A stretch of 64,000 nt of DNA from Ruminococcaceae bacterium YRB3002 (GTDB taxonomy: Bacteria > Bacillota > Clostridia > Saccharofermentanales > Saccharofermentanaceae), in NCBI GenBank assembly GCA_900099715.1, contig FMTG01000009.1, forward strand, positions 1 through 64,000, read 5' to 3'. The translations under genes and the position numbers were made by a program. Below are positions 25,732 through 36,636 of this stretch, piece by piece. Position 1 is the stretch's first letter. Each line of letters opens with the position of its first letter. The notes below the pieces were generated by a model. The model was not told where the DNA came from. It saw only the letters and a list, made by a program, of their open reading frames with translations, and did not search any database.

Positions 25732-25760
25732 AAAATATACTTCCCGTGGTGGTTTGTCAA
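25732..25760 (-). promoter_or_regulatory. Promoter of the T-box/acyl-CoA synthetase transcript
   Basis: TTGACA (25755-25760) and TATTTT (25732-25737) are on the minus strand with a 17-bp spacer. It lies directly before the T-box leader and abuts the stop of the upstream hydrolase gene. Confidence 0.75.
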
Positions 25761-25763
25761 CAA

Positions 25764-26576
25764 TTATTTTCGCGATGCGGCGATAAAATCCATTATCCTC
25801 GCGCGGTAATCAGGGGCCGTGTCGAAAGCAGCATGCCCATATCCGTCATACATGTAACTCTCACAGCCGCTCCTTCCCTCCAGAGCCGCCATGATCTCCT
25901 CAGATCCCCCGGGACCCAGCACCGCATCGTCAGCAGCGCCCAATACCAGAGCGGGGCACTGTATCTTACCTGCATCAGCCAGAACATCGAATCCCTCACA
26001 GCCCCTGGCGATCGTTATGAATCTATCAAGATCCTCATCCGTCACCATCCTTGCCAGTCCCGCGAAAGCATCCCTATACTGTTCAAAGAAGAAAGAAGGA
26101 TATACTTTCTCACCAAAACTCATACAGAGCTCTTCTGTCCTGTGAGCCTCAGCCATTGAGATCCAACTGTCGATAACGTTTCTGTTGCCATCCCATATCC
26201 TGGCCGCCGTGGAACCCAGGATCAGGCTGCCCACCAGCTCCGGGTATTCTATAGTGATCACCAGCGAGATCATGCCTCCCTGAGACGCTCCAAAGAGATT
26301 GACTTTCTCAAGCCCCAGTTCCTTCATTACCGCAGCCGTGTCACGAGCCATATCCCTGATCGTGTACGTGTCAGGTATGTTCTCACGCCTGTCAAACATG
26401 TATATTGTGTATTTCTCCGCCATGTCGCTGTACTGATTTGCCACTGCAGAGGCGGAATCCATCACGCTCTTGAGGCTGATCCCGGGGATTATGACGAACA
26501 CCCCGTCCCCCTGCCCGAACCGGCAGTATCTCATAGCAATATCGCCCTTTGTAACAGTGTTAATCTGTGTTTTCAT
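25764..26576 (-). CDS. Alpha/beta hydrolase
   Basis: 270 residues with the alpha/beta hydrolase order. The oxyanion strand is VFVIIPGIS, the nucleophile elbow is GASQGGM (Ser), the acid is in VLGAADDAVLGPGG, and the catalytic His is in YGHAAFD. The substrate is unknown. It begins 11 bp after the atpC stop, so it may be transcribed as the last gene of the ATP synthase operon. No terminator is seen between them. Confidence 0.87.
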   Translation of the reverse strand: MKTQINTVTKGDIAMRYCRFGQGDGVFVIIPGISLKSVMDSASAVANQYSDMAEKYTIYMFDRRENIPDTYTIRDMARDTAAVMKELGLEKVNLFGASQGGMISLVITIEYPELVGSLILGSTAARIWDGNRNVIDSWISMAEAHRTEELCMSFGEKVYPSFFFEQYRDAFAGLARMVTDEDLDRFITIARGCEGFDVLADAGKIQCPALVLGAADDAVLGPGGSEEIMAALEGRSGCESYMYDGYGHAAFDTAPDYRARIMDFIAASRK

Positions 26577-26587
26577 GGCATTACCTT

Positions 26588-26851
26588 TCAGATTTCCGTC
26601 TCAAACCTTCCCGTCAGCAGAACGGTCACTTCAGTACCGACAGTGAGTATCCCGCTGTCAACCCTGGCGCGTATTATCTCCCCCGATTCAGTCTCGATGT
26701 GGCAGTCGCCCGCCTTAACGACGGTAGCAAACGGTATATGACCTGCCATAACGGCCAGGTCTCCGTCAGCCCCGCGGAGAGACAGCGATACGACATCGCC
26801 GTCATAGACGTGACCGTTGGGAGTCGATACTGTCAGCTTGTACGTCTTCAT
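26588..26851 (-). CDS. atpC: F-type ATP synthase epsilon subunit, short form
   Basis: 87 residues covering only the N-terminal beta-sandwich (LTVSTPNGHVYDGDV, GHIPFATVV). The usual subunit has about 130-140 residues, and its C-terminal helical hairpin inhibits ATP hydrolysis. That hairpin is absent here. The stop is clean and the next gene starts 11 bp later, so this is not a frameshift. It follows atpD by 8 bp. Confidence 0.92.
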   Translation of the reverse strand: MKTYKLTVSTPNGHVYDGDVVSLSLRGADGDLAVMAGHIPFATVVKAGDCHIETESGEIIRARVDSGILTVGTEVTVLLTGRFETEI

Positions 26852-26859
26852 AGCAAATA

Positions 26860-28269
<1,410 letters not shown>

Positions 28270-28272
28270 TCA

Positions 28273-29094
28273 CTATCTGCCGCTGCCAGCGACGATCTCA
28301 GTTATTTCCTGTGTTATATTGCTCTGCCTTGCCCTGTTATACTCAAGCTCAAGGCTGTCTATCATCTGTCTCGCATTCTTCTCCGCGGAATCCATCGCGA
28401 TACGGCGGGCCGCCACCTCACTCGCGAAACTCTCCCTTATCGCCGCCACGAACATCCCTGCCACATATTCCGGAACGGCCGCATCGAGCACAGTCCTCTC
28501 GTCCGGCTCGAAAACCATCCCGCTCTTCACCACCTCAGCCTCCGCCGTCACAGGCAGTATCCATCTGATCTCAGCTTCCTGGCTCATCATGTTGATATAT
28601 TTCGTGCAGAGTATTCCGAGACGGTCATATTCGCCTTTGGCGTAGTCATCGCACATCTTATGCGCCAGATCGAACGCCTCCTCAGAAGAGAACGTCTCGG
28701 AAGATACGAATTCCGATTCCATCCTGTCGCAGATCCTCTTGCCGATGGGGAAAACTTCAGCATCGGGGTAGCTCTTGAGCATCCTGAAGATGTTGGCGTT
28801 GTAACCTCCTGCCATTCCCCTGTCGCCCGCAATAACGACTAGTCTTACGCGTGAACCTGAACTGCCGGAAGACTCTTCCTCTGCTCTCATAAAGGGGCTC
28901 TTGCGGCACTCGGGGGAACCTGAAAGCTCCCTTATCATCTTTCCGAGAGCCTCAGCATATTCCTGGCTCTTGAACATCTCCTCGTTGGCGCGGCGGATCT
29001 TGGAAGCAGCAACAAGACCCATCGCCTTTGTAAGGTGAAGCGATGAGTCAACGCTCTTAATCCTGGTCCTCAGCTGCTTTATATCTGCGCCCAT
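28273..29094 (-). CDS. atpG: F-type ATP synthase gamma subunit
   Basis: 273 residues. It is the central rotor shaft of F1. The N-terminal helix TRIKSVDSSLHLTKAMGLVAASKIRRA and the C-terminal ELEYNRARQSNITQEITEIVAG are diagnostic. It overlaps the atpA stop by one base. Confidence 0.97.
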   Translation of the reverse strand: MGADIKQLRTRIKSVDSSLHLTKAMGLVAASKIRRANEEMFKSQEYAEALGKMIRELSGSPECRKSPFMRAEEESSGSSGSRVRLVVIAGDRGMAGGYNANIFRMLKSYPDAEVFPIGKRICDRMESEFVSSETFSSEEAFDLAHKMCDDYAKGEYDRLGILCTKYINMMSQEAEIRWILPVTAEAEVVKSGMVFEPDERTVLDAAVPEYVAGMFVAAIRESFASEVAARRIAMDSAEKNARQMIDSLELEYNRARQSNITQEITEIVAGSGR

Positions 29095-30593
29095 TACATC
29101 AGATCCTTCATCTCTTCGAGAGCCTTCTTCAAAGTCTCGATGTCATATTCCTCGAACTGGTTCTGCTCTATTCTCTCGATGAAGAAAGAATAATCATTAT
29201 TGAGCTTGTCGAAGAGCTTCTCCTCATATTCTGCAACTCTCTTCACCGGATACTCGTCGAGATATCCGTTGATGACCGCATAAACGATCGCCACCTGACA
29301 GCCCATGGATACGGGGCTGTTGCGCTTCTGCTTCAGCACCTCCACGATCCTCTCACCGAGGGCGAGACGTGCCTTTGTATCAGCATCAAGGTCGGAACCG
29401 AACTGGGCAAAATACTGGAGCTCACGATATTGTGAATACAGGAGCTTCAGTGTGCCTGCCACCTTCTTCATTCCCTTGAGCTGTGCGGAGCCGCCTACAC
29501 GGGATACGGAGATACCCGGGTTGATAGCCGGCATGATGCCTGCGTGGAACAGCTCGGACTCAAGGAATATCTGACCGTCTGTGATAGAGATAACGTTTGT
29601 AGGTATGTAGGCGGATACGTCGCCTGCCTGTGTCTCGATGATCGGGAGCGCCGTGATGGAACCTCCTCCGAACTGGGGTGCCACACAAGCGGCACGCTCG
29701 AGAAGTCTCGAATGGAGATAGAAGACGTCACCCGGATATGCCTCACGTCCCGGAGGTCTTCTTATAAGCAGGGACATGGCTCTGTATGCCACGGCGTGCT
29801 TGGACAGGTCATCGTAAACGATGAGAACATCCTTGCCCTGCTCCCTGAAGTACTCAGCCATAGCGCATCCTGAGTAAGGTGCCACATACTGTAGCGGCGC
29901 GCTCTCGGAGGCCGAAGCACAGACAACGATGGTATATTCCATGGCACCTGACTTCATAAGTTCCTGTGTCAGCTGAACTACTGATGTGCTCTTCTGACCG
30001 ATGGATACATATATGCAGATAACTCCGCTGTTCTTCTGATTGATGATCGTATCTACGGCGATCTCCGTCTTACCTGTCTGACGGTCGCCGATAAGGAGCT
30101 CTCTCTGGCCGCGGCCGATGGGGATCATGCTGTCGATGGCCTTGATGCCTGTCTGCATGGGGACGGAAACGCTTTCGCGTTCGAGAATGCCGGGGGCCTC
30201 AGACTCGATTGGTCTTGTGCCCGAAGCGGTTATGGGTCCCTTGCCGTCGATGGGCTTTCCGAGGGCATTTACGACTCTTCCGAGAAAGCCCTCACCTACA
30301 GGTACCGACAGCACCTCGCCCGTTCTTCTGACCATGGTACCTTCCTTGATATCGCTCTTGTCCGAGAGGATAGCGACCGATACCGTCTCATCCTCCAGGT
30401 TCTGAGCCATGCCCACACTTCCGTCATCAAATTCCAGAAGCTCGCCGGCCATTGCCTCTCTAAGACCGTAAACACTGGCAATACCGTCACCGACCACTAC
30501 TACCGTGCCTGTCTCGCTCATCTCGACCTTGGCCTTGTAGTTCTTGATCTGCTCCTTGAGTATGTTGCTGATCACATCAGTTTTCTGATTCAT
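29094..30593 (-). CDS. atpA: F-type ATP synthase alpha subunit
   Basis: 499 residues. It is the non-catalytic nucleotide-binding F1 subunit, with P-loop GDRQTGKT and the [21 protein letters not shown] signature. Its start overlaps the atpH stop by 4 bp. Confidence 0.98.
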   Translation of the reverse strand: MNQKTDVISNILKEQIKNYKAKVEMSETGTVVVVGDGIASVYGLREAMAGELLEFDDGSVGMAQNLEDETVSVAILSDKSDIKEGTMVRRTGEVLSVPVGEGFLGRVVNALGKPIDGKGPITASGTRPIESEAPGILERESVSVPMQTGIKAIDSMIPIGRGQRELLIGDRQTGKTEIAVDTIINQKNSGVICIYVSIGQKSTSVVQLTQELMKSGAMEYTIVVCASASESAPLQYVAPYSGCAMAEYFREQGKDVLIVYDDLSKHAVAYRAMSLLIRRPPGREAYPGDVFYLHSRLLERAACVAPQFGGGSITALPIIETQAGDVSAYIPTNVISITDGQIFLESELFHAGIMPAINPGISVSRVGGSAQLKGMKKVAGTLKLLYSQYRELQYFAQFGSDLDADTKARLALGERIVEVLKQKRNSPVSMGCQVAIVYAVINGYLDEYPVKRVAEYEEKLFDKLNNDYSFFIERIEQNQFEEYDIETLKKALEEMKDLM

Positions 30594-31120
30594 GGTTCCA
30601 TTACTTCCTTTATCTCTTGAAGTTTTTTCCTGATACTTCCGTCGAGTCTCATGCCTTCCATCTCCACGATGACACCGCCTATGAGAGACTCATCTATCCG
30701 GTAAACCGGTTCGACCGAATGTCCGCTGATCTTCTGAAGCTTCTCAACGAGCCTCTTCTTGGCATCGTCGCTCAGCTCCACGGCAGATCTGATAATGGCA
30801 GTGGACTTGCGGGCTGCTTCCTTATAAAGCTCATCAAAGACCTCGAAACACTCCCACAGATCCCTGACATGGCTCTTCTCCGTCAGCACGCACATGAAAG
30901 CCACCAGATCCTCGCAGACATTGCCTCCGAAGCTCTGTTCCACAATATGGACGCGCTCCTCCTTGGGGATCGCAGGCGACATCAGAAGCTCAACGAACTC
31001 CTCTGATCCTTCCAGGACCTCCCTGATGACCTTAAGGCCTTCATAGACCTCATCAAGACAGTCATCACTGACTGCCACATCAAAGAGCGCCGAAGCATAT
31101 TCCCTGCCTCTTCCGGTCAT
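30590..31120 (-). CDS. atpH: F-type ATP synthase delta subunit
   Basis: 176 residues. It is the peripheral stalk OSCP-type protein that links F1 to subunit b, shown by [10 protein letters not shown] at the N-terminus and the C-terminal [21 protein letters not shown]. It overlaps atpF by 4 bp and atpA by 4 bp. Confidence 0.95.
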   Translation of the reverse strand: MTGRGREYASALFDVAVSDDCLDEVYEGLKVIREVLEGSEEFVELLMSPAIPKEERVHIVEQSFGGNVCEDLVAFMCVLTEKSHVRDLWECFEVFDELYKEAARKSTAIIRSAVELSDDAKKRLVEKLQKISGHSVEPVYRIDESLIGGVIVEMEGMRLDGSIRKKLQEIKEVMEP

Positions 31121-31620
31121 GATATCTCTCCGATCTCGTTAATGAACTCGTCGATAAGTTCGCTGTGATCGTCGGGATTGATCTCGCGTTCAAGGAGCTT
31201 TCCTGTCAGCGCGGAAGACAGCGTAACGATCTCGTGTCTTATACTCTCCTCGGCAGCCTTGTGCTCCAGCTCGGCCTCCGCCTTCGCCTGTCTCACGATC
31301 TCATCAGCCTTGCTGTTTGCATTGCCGATTATGAGTTCACTTCTCTTGCCGGCCTTTGCAACTGCCTTCTTGATGATCCTGTCAGCCTCCTCGTCGGATG
31401 CCGCCATCTTCTCTTCCCAGAGAGTCTTTGTCTTCTCGGCTTCCGCACGCTCCTGCTTAGCCTCATCAAGGACCTCGTTCACCTTGGCCTCACGCTTGGC
31501 GATCATGTCCTTTACAGGCTTGAACAGAAACTTCTTCATGATCAGAAAGATGATCACGAGATTGCACAGGGAGATTATGATCTGCCAGATATTTACACTT
31601 ATGATATCAAGTGTCTGCAT
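31117..31620 (-). CDS. atpF: F-type ATP synthase subunit b
   Basis: 167 residues. One N-terminal membrane helix (IIISLCNLVIIFLIMKKFLF) precedes a long charged coiled coil that forms the peripheral stalk. The position between atpE and atpH is canonical. Confidence 0.95.
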   Translation of the reverse strand: MQTLDIISVNIWQIIISLCNLVIIFLIMKKFLFKPVKDMIAKREAKVNEVLDEAKQERAEAEKTKTLWEEKMAASDEEADRIIKKAVAKAGKRSELIIGNANSKADEIVRQAKAEAELEHKAAEESIRHEIVTLSSALTGKLLEREINPDDHSELIDEFINEIGEIS

Positions 31621-31632
31621 ATCTTCTTAACC

Positions 31633-32804
<1,172 letters not shown>

Positions 32805-32830
<26 letters not shown>

Positions 32831-33245
32831 CTTCCTCTTCTCCTTCTTTCTCTTCCTTTTTGTTCCTGTCCAGCAGAGGCCTCAGTGCAATGGCGATCCT
32901 CGGAAAGAACAGAGGAATTATAGTCGCCACGGCATTGAAAACGGGGACCAGAAGCCCCACGCCTGCCACTATGAACAGCATAAACATCCTGTATGTCTGC
33001 GACAGTTTCATCGAAGCAGCCGCCTGCTCCGGTTCTTTCTTCAGTGCAGACTGCAGCGTGAGCCCCATAAGGAAGAAGTTCAGCACCGCGAAGCCCCCAC
33101 CAAGAAGGTTGCCGAAGAGCACATAAAGATCCCACTTCCCGATAATGAGAAAGACCGCTTCCATCGCCATGCTCAGCACAATGACGAACAGAGCGATATA
33201 GATAGTCTCTTTCTTAACTGTCGGGTCGATCTTCTGCATACTCAT
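32805..33245 (-). CDS. atpI: ATP synthase subunit I (AtpI-like)
   Basis: About 146 residues with four hydrophobic segments and an acidic, lysine-rich tail, as in AtpI assembly proteins encoded first in atp operons. The start is uncertain: ATG codons lie at 33245 and 33239. A near-consensus promoter ends only 3 bp before the first, and no ribosome site is visible, so translation may be leaderless. A longer reading would overlap the promoter. Confidence 0.82.
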
Positions 33246-33248
33246 AGC

Positions 33249-33277
33249 ATTATATATAATAAGGGTTGCTCTGTAAA
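33249..33277 (-). promoter_or_regulatory. Promoter of the atp operon
   Basis: TTTACA (33272-33277) and TATAAT (33249-33254) are on the minus strand with a 17-bp spacer. The predicted start point falls within the first codons of atpI. Confidence 0.75.
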
Positions 33278-33292
33278 CGCAGACAACCATAC

Positions 33293-33327
33293 AAAAACCC
33301 CTGTCCTCCACAAGTGGCAAACAGGGG
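33293..33327 (-). terminator. Rho-independent terminator of the trpB-like gene
   Basis: CCCCTGT and ACAGGGG arms with an inner CCAC/GTGG pair are followed by TTTTTG on the minus strand. It separates the tryptophan gene from the atp promoter. Confidence 0.92.
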
Positions 33328-33367
33328 AATCTGCATATAACCTTTAATTCCCGGCTCTGTTATCTGA

Positions 33368-34738
33368 TCAGACCTTGGGGAGCTTGGCGATGGAAGCAGC
33401 GATATCCTCATCTGTGGGGATATAGTCGCTCATCTCGCCGTCGTTGTACTTCTGATAAGCAACGAGATCGAAGTAACCTGTACCTGTGAGGCCGAATACT
33501 ATGGTCTTCTCCTCACCTGTCTCCTTGCACTTCAATGCCTCGTCGATCGCTGCTCTGATAGCGTGTGAACTCTCAGGTGCGGGGAGGATGCCCTCTACCC
33601 TTGCGAACATCTCAGCTGCCTCGAAGACAGATGTCTGCTCAACGCTCCTTGCCTCCATGTAGCCGTCGTGGTACAGCTGTGACAGCGTGGTGCTCATGCC
33701 GTGGAACCTCAAGCCGCCTGCGTGGTTTGCAGAGGGGATGAAGGAGCTGCCGAGAGTGTACATTTTCGCGAGGGGGCAGATCTTTCCCGTGTCGCAGAAA
33801 TCGTATGCGAAAGTACCGCGCGTGAAGCTCGGGCAGGAAGCCGGCTCAACAGCGATGATCCTGTAATCAGCCTCGCCTCTCAGCATCTCGCCCATGAAAG
33901 GAGCGATAAGTCCGCCGAGGTTGGATCCGCCGCCTGCGCAGCCGATGATGATGTCGGGCTTGATGCCGTACTTATCGAGTGCTGTCTTTGTCTCAAGACC
34001 GATAACGGACTGGTGGAGAAGTACCTGGTTCAGAACGCTTCCGAGAACATATCTGTAGCCGGGATTCTTTGTAGCGACCTCAACAGCCTCAGAGATGGCG
34101 CAGCCAAGGCTTCCCGTTGTGCCGGGGAACTCGGCGAGGATCTTTCTTCCCACCTCAGTCGTATCAGAAGGCGAAGGAACAACGGATGCGCCGTATGTCC
34201 TCATGACCTCTCTTCTGAAAGGCTTCTGCTCGTAAGATACCTTAACCATATAGACTTTGCAGTCCAGACCGAGATAAGCACATGCCATTGACAGGGCTGT
34301 ACCCCACTGACCTGCACCGGTCTCTGTCGTAACACCCTTGAGGCCCTGCTTCTTAGCGTAGTAAGCCTGTGCGATGGCAGAATTCAGCTTGTGGCTTCCG
34401 CTGGTGTTGTTTCCTTCGAATTTGTAGTAGATCTTGGCGGGTGTACCGAGCTTCTCCTCGAGGCAGTAAGCACGTACCAGCGGGGAAGGTCTGAACATCT
34501 TGTAGAAGCTCCTGATCTCGTCCGGGATCGGCACGAAAGCAGTATCATTATCCAGCTCCTGCTTTACCAGCTCTTCGCAGAAGATTGGAGTCAGCTCCTC
34601 GGCTTTGAGGGGTTCACCTGTTCCGGGATTGAGAAGCGGTGCGGGCTTGACCTTCATATCAGCCCTCATGTTATACCATGCGGTGGGCATCTCGTTCTCG
34701 CTCAAGTAGATCTTGTAAGGTACTGTTTGGTCTGACAT
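33368..34738 (-). CDS. TrpB-like PLP enzyme (tryptophan synthase beta, TrpB2 type)
   Basis: 456 residues, fold-type II PLP enzyme. The cofactor lysine is in GSHKLNSA. GAGQWGTAL and the phosphate-binding GCAGGGSNLGG loop are present. The longer N-terminus (LYYNMRADMK-like AWYNMRADMK) marks the TrpB2 subgroup, which makes tryptophan from indole and serine without an obligate TrpA partner. No other trp gene is adjacent. The gene is a single unit controlled by a tryptophan T-box. Confidence 0.93.
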   Translation of the reverse strand: MSDQTVPYKIYLSENEMPTAWYNMRADMKVKPAPLLNPGTGEPLKAEELTPIFCEELVKQELDNDTAFVPIPDEIRSFYKMFRPSPLVRAYCLEEKLGTPAKIYYKFEGNNTSGSHKLNSAIAQAYYAKKQGLKGVTTETGAGQWGTALSMACAYLGLDCKVYMVKVSYEQKPFRREVMRTYGASVVPSPSDTTEVGRKILAEFPGTTGSLGCAISEAVEVATKNPGYRYVLGSVLNQVLLHQSVIGLETKTALDKYGIKPDIIIGCAGGGSNLGGLIAPFMGEMLRGEADYRIIAVEPASCPSFTRGTFAYDFCDTGKICPLAKMYTLGSSFIPSANHAGGLRFHGMSTTLSQLYHDGYMEARSVEQTSVFEAAEMFARVEGILPAPESSHAIRAAIDEALKCKETGEEKTIVFGLTGTGYFDLVAYQKYNDGEMSDYIPTDEDIAASIAKLPKV

Positions 34739-34790
34739 AGTTCTGTCCTCCTTAAAATGATTTTGTCGGGACAGATCTTTAAGAAATATA

Positions 34791-35066
34791 AAAACCTGCC
34801 CCTGCAGTATGTTTGCTGCTGGGACAGGTGTTATTCACTACCTGCGGTGCCACCCGGCTTGATGCATTGCTGCATCCACTTAGCGCATACTACCATATGC
34901 CGGACTTTGTTAACGGAGATCCAACCTCCGTCCGCAATACTCTGCGTTATGCATTTCCTGACGGCCCTCTGAAGTCCATTCAACTGATCACTTACTGTTA
35001 CGATCACACCATCCGTAACTCTCTCTGAATAAGGAGGAACAGCCTACTCACTCTTCATCAACGGTT
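34791..35066 (-). promoter_or_regulatory. Tryptophan-specific T-box riboswitch upstream of trpB-like gene
   Basis: On the minus strand the T-box core GGGTGGCACCGCAGG lies at about 34840-34857. The terminator at 34791-34828 has CCTGTCCC/GGGGCAGG arms and then TTTTT. Stem I contains GAATGGACTTC, with specifier TGG (34976-34978) in the canonical GAA-codon-A context. Uncharged tRNA-Trp should favour the antiterminator, which fits the tryptophan synthase downstream. Confidence 0.96.
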
Positions 35067-35072
35067 TAGGTG

Positions 35073-35101
35073 AGTGTAGCACATTCGTTTTTGCAATGCA
35101 A
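35073..35101 (-). promoter_or_regulatory. Promoter of the tryptophan T-box transcript
   Basis: TTGCAT (35096-35101) and TACACT (35073-35078) are on the minus strand with a 17-bp spacer, placed just before stem I of the T-box. Confidence 0.55.
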
Positions 35102-35107
35102 TAACTT

Positions 35108-35134
35108 GTGAAATGGGGACGGTTCCTTTTTCAC
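35108..35134. repeat. REP-like repeat, GTGAAATGGGGACGGTTCC type
   Basis: Starts GTGAAATGGGGACGG and ends CTTTTTCAC. It is nearly identical to 47938-47968 and related to 1543-1583. It marks the border of the inverted-repeat island. Confidence 0.65.
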
Positions 35135-35159
35135 CAAAATGTTGATCTCGGAAGGTCTT

Positions 35160-35430
35160 TCAAACCCAACCACGCGAATTGCTCGAAATGGTTTGACGGA
35201 TGCGACTTGTATCTGTTACTTTTTCAAACCAATTCCCCGTCAGACGGTGATATGGTTTGATAAAAATGCTGTTTTCACTGGCTTGTAGCCGGAAACCTCG
35301 TTGTTTACAGGCTCCCGGAGGATAGTTTATCAAACCATATTGGACTTGAAGCTATGTTTGGTTTGAATATTGGTCCAGCCCGGCCGGTTTAAATCAAACC
35401 AAATGGCGTCATATCATCACATTGGTTTGA
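35160..35430. repeat. Array of four 37-bp inverted-repeat units (TCAAACCA-N21-TGGTTTGA), copy 1
   Basis: Units lie at 35160-35196, 35224-35260, 35330-35366 and 35394-35430. Each is exactly 37 bp with 8-bp arms. Start spacing is 64, 106 and 64 bp, so the array is symmetric, and a GCTTGTA/TACAGGC hairpin sits in its middle (35281-35312). The same array, with identical spacing and no indel, occurs at 40640-40910. Between copies the arms are nearly invariant while centres and linkers vary. No coding potential is seen. Confidence 0.88.
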
Positions 35431-35460
35431 ATAGCACCAATGTCGCCAGATCCGGCACTT

Positions 35461-35663
35461 TGGGGTAATGAGATCCTGCCGCGGAGACCGATGAGTTACC
35501 CCAACCACGTCATTATTCACGATATGGGGTACTGTATCGACGGTATTTTTATCATTATCAGTTTCTGTGAACAGTATCCGGCGTCAATCCGTTACCCCAA
35601 ACAAACGATTATCAGGGATTTGGTTATATCGGATACTGCAAACAGCTCACATTCATTACCCCA
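35461..35663. repeat. Array of TGGGGTAA / TTACCCCA inverted repeats
   Basis: A unit at 35461-35503 (43 bp) has perfect 8-bp arms. A wider unit spans 35525-35599 (TGGGGTA/TTACCCCA). A third, degenerate on its left side, spans 35621-35663 (again 43 bp). The block is bounded by TAGCACCA (35432) and TGGTGCTA (about 35685), which in the second island pair directly, so it may be an insertion into that hairpin. Confidence 0.7.
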
Positions 35664-35729
35664 AGTTGTCATTAAATCCTGATATGGTGCTATGGCAGCA
35701 AAAAGGCATCATAAGGGGATCAAATGAAA

Positions 35730-35762
35730 AAATGTGACACTTTAGAATGAAGTGTCACATTT
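35730..35762. repeat. Perfect 13-bp hairpin (AAATGTGACACTT)
   Basis: AAATGTGACACTT (35730-35742) and AAGTGTCACATTT (35750-35762) with a 7-bp loop. It is preceded by A residues and could act as a leftward terminator, but no gene lies close to it. Confidence 0.65.
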
Positions 35763-35800
35763 CTTGCGGAGCTGGTTTCCTTGGTTAGATATTGAACAAA

Positions 35801-35845
35801 ATCCCGACTGAATGCCCGACCTATAGTCGGGGTTATAGTCGGGAT
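35801..35845. repeat. ATCCCGACT hairpin, second copy
   Basis: ATCCCGACT at 35801-35809 pairs with AGTCGGGAT at 35837-35845. About 33 bp (35799-35831) are the exact reverse complement of the hairpin next to the insertion sequence at 1473-1505. Confidence 0.75.
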
Positions 35846-35895
35846 TTATCTTCTGATTTCCGGATGTGAAACTACTATGATGGCTAGAATGGAAA

Positions 35896-36088
35896 TGTAT
35901 GTCAAAAGTCGATTTTTAGAAGTTTGACATACAAAATCACATGAAAATGTATGTCAAAGTTGGATTTTCGAGAGTTTGACATACAAAATCTTAATATCTG
36001 TATGTCAAATTTCATTTTTCCAACATTTGACATACAAAACGGCCCATTATTGTATGTCAAATCCCGTTTTTTAGAACTTTGACATACA
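35896..36088. repeat. Array of four 38-bp inverted-repeat units (TGTATGTCAAA-N16-TTTGACATACA)
   Basis: Units lie at 35896-35933, 35948-35985, 35999-36036 and 36051-36088. All have 11-bp perfect arms and a 16-bp variable, T-rich centre. Linkers are 14, 13 and 14 bp, giving a 51-52 bp period, about five helical turns. Both centres and linkers vary while the arms are invariant. No gene is supported inside. Confidence 0.9.
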
Positions 36089-36149
36089 AGAGCAGATCCG
36101 GCAGGGAAATGCGAAGCGAGAACGCAAGATTTTGAGCCGCAGTTATTCA

Positions 36150-36234
36150 CGAAGGGCGAGCGCTGCCCTTGCGAGCGGACTTACCGCAGGAGCAAAGCGA
36201 CGAGGACTGAAGCGAGCAAGTGGTCGCGAGCCCC
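36150..36234. repeat. 85-bp dispersed repeat, inverted relative to 40548-40632
   Basis: A GC-rich stretch whose reverse complement occurs at 40548-40632 with two differences by eye. More diverged homology continues to about 36290. The two copies face each other across the block 36286-40471. Confidence 0.85.
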
Positions 36235-36285
36235 CGAGCACCTGTCCGAAGCATCGCAAATTCGTGCGTTCGAGCCCCGAGCCCC

Positions 36286-36564
36286 TTACATTTCCCCGCA
36301 GACGATCCTCCCGCCGGGACCTTTCTTGAACACGAACTTCGTTCTGCATCCCTTGCAAAGGAACACCGCACCGGGGTTGGAATCCGTGTCGATCGCACCC
36401 TGTAAAACAAATTCCGACTTTTTGCCGGCCCCGCACAGAGGGCACATAACATCATAGCCGTTCAGCCACATAATGCTCATATCTGCACCATCGCCATCGA
36501 ACACATAACCGCCGCTTACCTGACTCAGATCATCTAAAGACATTTCTCTATCCTCTCTATCCAT
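36286..36564 (-). CDS. Small protein with double-glycine leader and zinc-ribbon cysteines
   Basis: 92 residues. The N-terminus (REMSLDDLSQVSGG) looks like a double-glycine leader of bacteriocins and secreted peptides, with cleavage expected after GG. The remainder has two Cys pairs (MCPLCGAG, LCKGCRTK) that could bind zinc. The ATG at 36564 has GGAGGT 8 bp upstream. No peptidase-ABC transporter is adjacent. It could be an exported peptide or simply a zinc-ribbon protein with a leader-like start. Confidence 0.75.
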   Translation of the reverse strand: MDREDREMSLDDLSQVSGGYVFDGDGADMSIMWLNGYDVMCPLCGAGKKSEFVLQGAIDTDSNPGAVFLCKGCRTKFVFKKGPGGRIVCGEM

Positions 36565-36636
36565 GATCACATACCTCCGATCAGTTCGATATTAGATTAT
36601 AACAGATTATCCCCGACAACTCACGAACCTGCACAT

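Noticed and set aside
26577-26851. A frameshift as the cause of the short AtpC
   Set aside because: After the stop only 11 bp remain before the next start codon, so there is no room for the missing helices.
35896-36088. A CRISPR array
   Set aside because: The conserved parts are 11-bp inverted arms, and both centres (16 bp) and linkers (13-14 bp) vary. Spacers are too short and no cas gene is present.
35902-36150. An 82-residue minus-strand reading frame across the TGTATGTCAAA array
   Set aside because: Its recurring CMSN motif is only the translation of the DNA repeats, and it has no ribosome site.
36132-36445. Basic, Arg/Ala-rich reading frames on both strands
   Set aside because: They lie in the 85-bp dispersed repeat and in antisense to the zinc-ribbon gene; the same peptide appears at the other repeat copy.
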